DNA of 64,000 nucleotides, taken from Streptomyces sp. NBC_00273. GTDB lineage: Bacteria; Actinomycetota; Actinomycetes; Streptomycetales; Streptomycetaceae. Made by a program: the position numbers and the translations under genes. The notes under the pieces were generated by a model, which was given only the letters and a program-made list of their open reading frames with translations, did no database searches and had not been told where the DNA came from. Location of the stretch: assembly GCF_036178145.1 (NCBI RefSeq), contig NZ_CP108067.1, positions 9,253,001-9,317,000 on the forward strand, written 5' to 3'. This document shows, in pieces, positions 61,860-64,000 of the stretch (its first letter is position 1; the number at the start of each line of letters is the position of its first letter).

Positions 61860-61887
61860 GTTGGCCGTGAGCAGGCAACCGCTGACC

Positions 61888-61913
61888 GGCCACTGGTACG
61901 TGGCCACTGGTAC
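61888..61913. repeat. 12-bp direct repeat
   Basis: GGCCACTGGTAC occurs twice, separated by GT, just beyond the heptamer repeat. Confidence 0.8.
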
Positions 61914-62137
61914 GCGTGAGGGAGGCCGGTGCCCTGGGGATGGGCGCGGGCAGGGGGAGACGGCGCGGGCGGCGCGCGGGGGAGTTCACCGTGGAGTCGC
62001 GCTCCGGTACCGAACGGTTCCCGTCCGGCAGCCGTGGCCGCAACCGCCGCAATGGCCACGAGCGAGGGCGTGACTGCCTACGGCGGGTACGCGGGGTGCG
62101 AGGTGGAAGCCGCGGGTCGATGCCGCGCGGCGCCGCG

Positions 62138-62212
62138 TCAGCTGGTGACGGGACAACCCGTGGTCGTGACACGCACGTAGTCGACGTGGCGACGGGTCAC
62201 GAGTACGGTCAT
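62138..62212 (-). CDS. Putative sulfur-metabolism leader peptide
   Basis: 24 codons: MTVLVTRRHVDYVRV then TTTGCPVTS. The RRHVDxxRV core followed by a Cys near the end is the pattern of short actinobacterial leader peptides that precede cysteine and sulfate-assimilation genes and are thought to sense Cys supply during translation. It is on the same strand as metY-metX, about 370 bp upstream. The ribosome site (GGGG) is close to the ATG. Too short for ordinary gene finders. Confidence 0.65.
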   Translation of the reverse strand: MTVLVTRRHVDYVRVTTTGCPVTS

Positions 62213-62476
62213 GGCCCCAGATAACCACAGGCGGGGTGGGATGCACCAGGTGTTTCAGTCAAACCGGTGAGATGGCCACCCGGCCCCGGCACGGGACGAG
62301 CGCCACCCGTCGACACTTCCTGATCTCTGCAACTCCCCTGCGCGTCATGCCCTATGACGGATGGCCGCATGTGTCGAACTAGAAGCGTGCGGTCGCGTCC
62401 GTGACCGGGCACGGCAGGCAGGGTGGCGCAATACCGTCGGGGGACGCTCGGCGGACCGAAGGGGTCCTCCGGCGTC

Positions 62477-63205
62477 TCAGTCGGACGGGTTTCGCCTCGC
62501 GGCATCGGCCTGCCGCCATTGCTCGGCCGCCTCGATCATGGTCCGGCCGACGTGCTCGAAGAAGTGGCCTATGTCTTGCATCCGGGTGCCGGCGGGCGTC
62601 GTGGCACCGAGGACCTGGGCGCCGCGCAGGGCGAAGTCGGCCAGCATGGCGTTCTGACGGGCGCTGGCCATCCAGCCGCGGAACCAGGCGTCGGCGTCGA
62701 TCACGTACCGGTCGCGTCGCCGACCGGTGTCGCGTTCGCGCCTGATGAGTTCCTGCTGTTCGAGTTCGCCGACGGCCTTGGAGACGGACGCCGGGCTGAC
62801 CTGGAGGCGCTGGGCGAGCTCAGTGGCGGTCAGGCTGCCTCCATCGGTGACGTACAGGCACGTCAGCACTCGGGCGGTCATCCGGGGGAGACCGGTACCG
62901 ACCATCATCGCCGTGAACTGTTCCTCCAGTTCGAGGACGGCCTCCGGGTCGCGTCCGTGCGTGGCGATCGCGGTCGGGGCGGCGGCCGGGGCCGTGGGCT
63001 GCTTGCGGCGGCGGGCGCGCCCCGTGGTGGCGCGATGGGCCGCGTCGGCCCGATAGGCGGAGGGGCCGCCGTTGCGGGCCACCTCCCGGGTGACGGTGGA
63101 GATGGGCCTGCCCAGGCGCCCGGCGATGTCGGTGTAGCTGAGCCCTTCCCCCAACCCTTCGGCGATCGCCTGTCGCTCGTGGTGGGTCAGTCTGCCTCCG
63201 GGCAT
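62477..63205 (-). CDS. Two-domain regulator: IS30-type HTH plus MarR/GbsR-type winged helix
   Basis: 242 residues. The N-terminal 60 residues (PGGRLTHHERQAIAEGLGEG then YTDIAGRLGRPISTVTREV) match the HTH_38 domain of IS30-type transposases. A basic linker (about 62-80) leads to a MarR-like winged helix (about 85-180, TATELAQRLQVSPASVSKAV, IRRERDTGRRRDRYVID) and a helical tail. The second ATG (63205) is preferred because GGAGG is eight bases upstream. It is divergent from a membrane gene, and the gap carries CATTGCAA motifs shared with the DUF4097 promoter. Confidence 0.8.
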   Translation of the reverse strand: MPGGRLTHHERQAIAEGLGEGLSYTDIAGRLGRPISTVTREVARNGGPSAYRADAAHRATTGRARRRKQPTAPAAAPTAIATHGRDPEAVLELEEQFTAMMVGTGLPRMTARVLTCLYVTDGGSLTATELAQRLQVSPASVSKAVGELEQQELIRRERDTGRRRDRYVIDADAWFRGWMASARQNAMLADFALRGAQVLGATTPAGTRMQDIGHFFEHVGRTMIEAAEQWRQADAARRNPSD

Positions 63206-63263
63206 CGGCATTGCCTCCGTGTCGGGTCCGCGTGTGCGGCCAGTATTGCTTTTACAGTCAGGT

Positions 63264-63315
63264 CATTGCAAGTCTCCTCTCGTCGCATTTGCATTCGACT
63301 TCATTGTCATTGCAA
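63264..63315. promoter_or_regulatory. Two CATTGCAA motifs between divergent genes
   Basis: CATTGCAA at 63264-63271 and 63308-63315, same orientation, 44 bp apart, with a TTTGCATT variant between. They are the same octamer as upstream of DUF4097. Probable binding sites of the adjacent two-domain regulator. Confidence 0.5.
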
Positions 63316-63470
63316 GAGTTCTGCGTCTTGACCTGCACGAATGCCAACAGGGCCATTCTTTTGATTGACGAAAGAGTGAAAGCAATTTAGCTTTTAGTCA
63401 TTCGCGAACAAGCGATGTGAATCGAGCCGGCCCGGACGAGGGCTGCTCGTCGCCCTGATCGGAGCCCCTC

Positions 63471-64000
63471 ATGACGTCCTTGCTCACGCCCGTGCGCGGC
63501 TGGCACCGGCCGCTGGTGGTCTGCACCGCGCTCATGTTCGGCCTGGTGCTCGTTTCCGGCGTGGGAACCATCGTCGACGGGAGGACGCTGCTGGACGAGT
63601 CGGTGTGGGTCAAGCCGCTCAAGTTCGGCTTCGCCTTCGGTCTCTACGCGGGCACGCTGGCATGGCTGCTGACCAAGCTGACCAGAGGCCGGCGGCTGGG
63701 ACGCTGGCTGGGCACCGTCTTCGCGGTGGCCGCCACCGTGGAGGTGGGCGCCATCACCGCCCAGGCGGCGCGAGGCACCTTCAGTCACTTCAACGCAGGC
63801 CAGAGCGACCCGATCACCCTGGCCCTGGTCCCCCTCCTCACCTTCGGCGTGATGGTCATCGTCATCGCGCAGTTGGTCCTCGCGGTCGTCGTCCTGATCC
63901 AGCGCACGGGCGGGGCAGCACTGAACCGCGCCATCCGCTCCGGTCTCGCGCTCGCCACCTTCGGCATGGTCGTACCGGTCTTCTGGATGGTCACCGAGAT
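63471..64000 (+). CDS. Multi-pass membrane protein (3' end outside window)
   Basis: ATG at 63471 with GGAG six bases upstream. The frame stays open to the window edge (176 codons seen). Five or so hydrophobic segments are present, starting WHRPLVVCTALMFGLVLVSG, with VWVKPLKFGFAFGLYAGTLA and GAITAQAARGTFSHFN between helices. The pattern is that of an actinobacterial membrane protein of unknown role. It is divergent from the two-domain regulator, which is its likely controller. Confidence 0.75.
   Translation, partial: MTSLLTPVRGWHRPLVVCTALMFGLVLVSGVGTIVDGRTLLDESVWVKPLKFGFAFGLYAGTLAWLLTKLTRGRRLGRWLGTVFAVAATVEVGAITAQAARGTFSHFNAGQSDPITLALVPLLTFGVMVIVIAQLVLAVVVLIQRTGGAALNRAIRSGLALATFGMVVPVFWMVTE

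Larger units (their letters stand above)
61770..62137. other. Long metY leader region
   Basis: 368 bp between the leader peptide and metY, holding a heptamer tandem repeat and a 12-bp direct repeat (annotated separately). I looked for a SAM riboswitch core and did not find one by eye. Confidence 0.5.

Noticed and set aside
61770..62260. SAM riboswitch upstream of metY
   Set aside because: The paired core expected for SAM-I or SAM-IV was not found on the metY strand. The GGCAACC words are on the other strand and belong to a tandem repeat.
1..64000. tRNA, rRNA or integrase with attachment site
   Set aside because: No cloverleaf-like gene, rRNA stretch or integrase was recognised, so an integrated element cannot be delimited.

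Overview
The window is high-GC DNA with GTG, TTG and ATG starts, strong G/C bias at third codon positions, Stealth-family and DUF2637 genes, many secreted enzymes and a dissociated nonribosomal peptide synthetase (NRPS) cluster. Together these indicate a Streptomyces (or close Kitasatospora-type relative) chromosome. The first and last genes are cut by the window edges.

Layout. 1-9 kb: the end of a molybdenum hydroxylase operon, a lipoprotein, a type-1 periplasmic-binding-fold protein, a frameshifted membrane gene, an Ntn-type amide hydrolase, a secreted GH64 beta-1,3-glucanase behind a 14-bp palindrome of LacI/CebR type, and gltD. 9-19 kb: an NCS1 permease with a cysteine-rich tail lying against a truncated response-regulator start, an SGNH hydrolase/membrane-protein pair opposite a MarR gene with a perfect 10+10 operator, an acyl-CoA ligase, a Stealth sugar-phosphate transferase and a YbdK-type ligase. 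19-32 kb: the main accessory system, an MFS exporter followed by five NRPS genes (free C; C-A-T; A-T; A-T; C-[vestigial A]-T-SDR) closed by a 19-bp-stem terminator. 33-39 kb: a gene-poor stretch with a MITE-like element, nested dyads, tiny genes and a DUF2637 gene. 39-50 kb: a PucR regulator opposite a secreted lipase, an FGE-like protein with a phosphopantetheinyl transferase that has lost its central motif, a degenerate caspase-like/TPR protein, an FMN reductase, a Ser/Thr kinase, a GHKL-like remnant and a sortase-anchored surface protein. 50-64 kb: an ArsR-like regulator, a DUF4097 protein, a secreted S33 peptidase, a HAD phosphatase, a 2H phosphoesterase, a decayed metallo-beta-lactamase locus beside a DUF2235 hydrolase, the metY-metX pair with an upstream leader peptide, and a two-domain regulator divergent from a truncated membrane gene.

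The most notable system is the NRPS cluster. It has three loading adenylation domains but four carrier proteins. The last gene keeps only the C-terminal adenylation subdomain, with the A10 lysine replaced by Thr, and ends in an SDR domain with SSVDAY and YGRAK motifs. This suggests a short, exported peptide that is reductively released or otherwise SDR-modified. One A domain has a Val/Ile-type specificity code. No MbtH gene is visible. The PPTase in the window lacks its GVDVE motif and cannot be assumed to prime these carriers.

All functional assignments come from reading motifs by eye. No database search was run.
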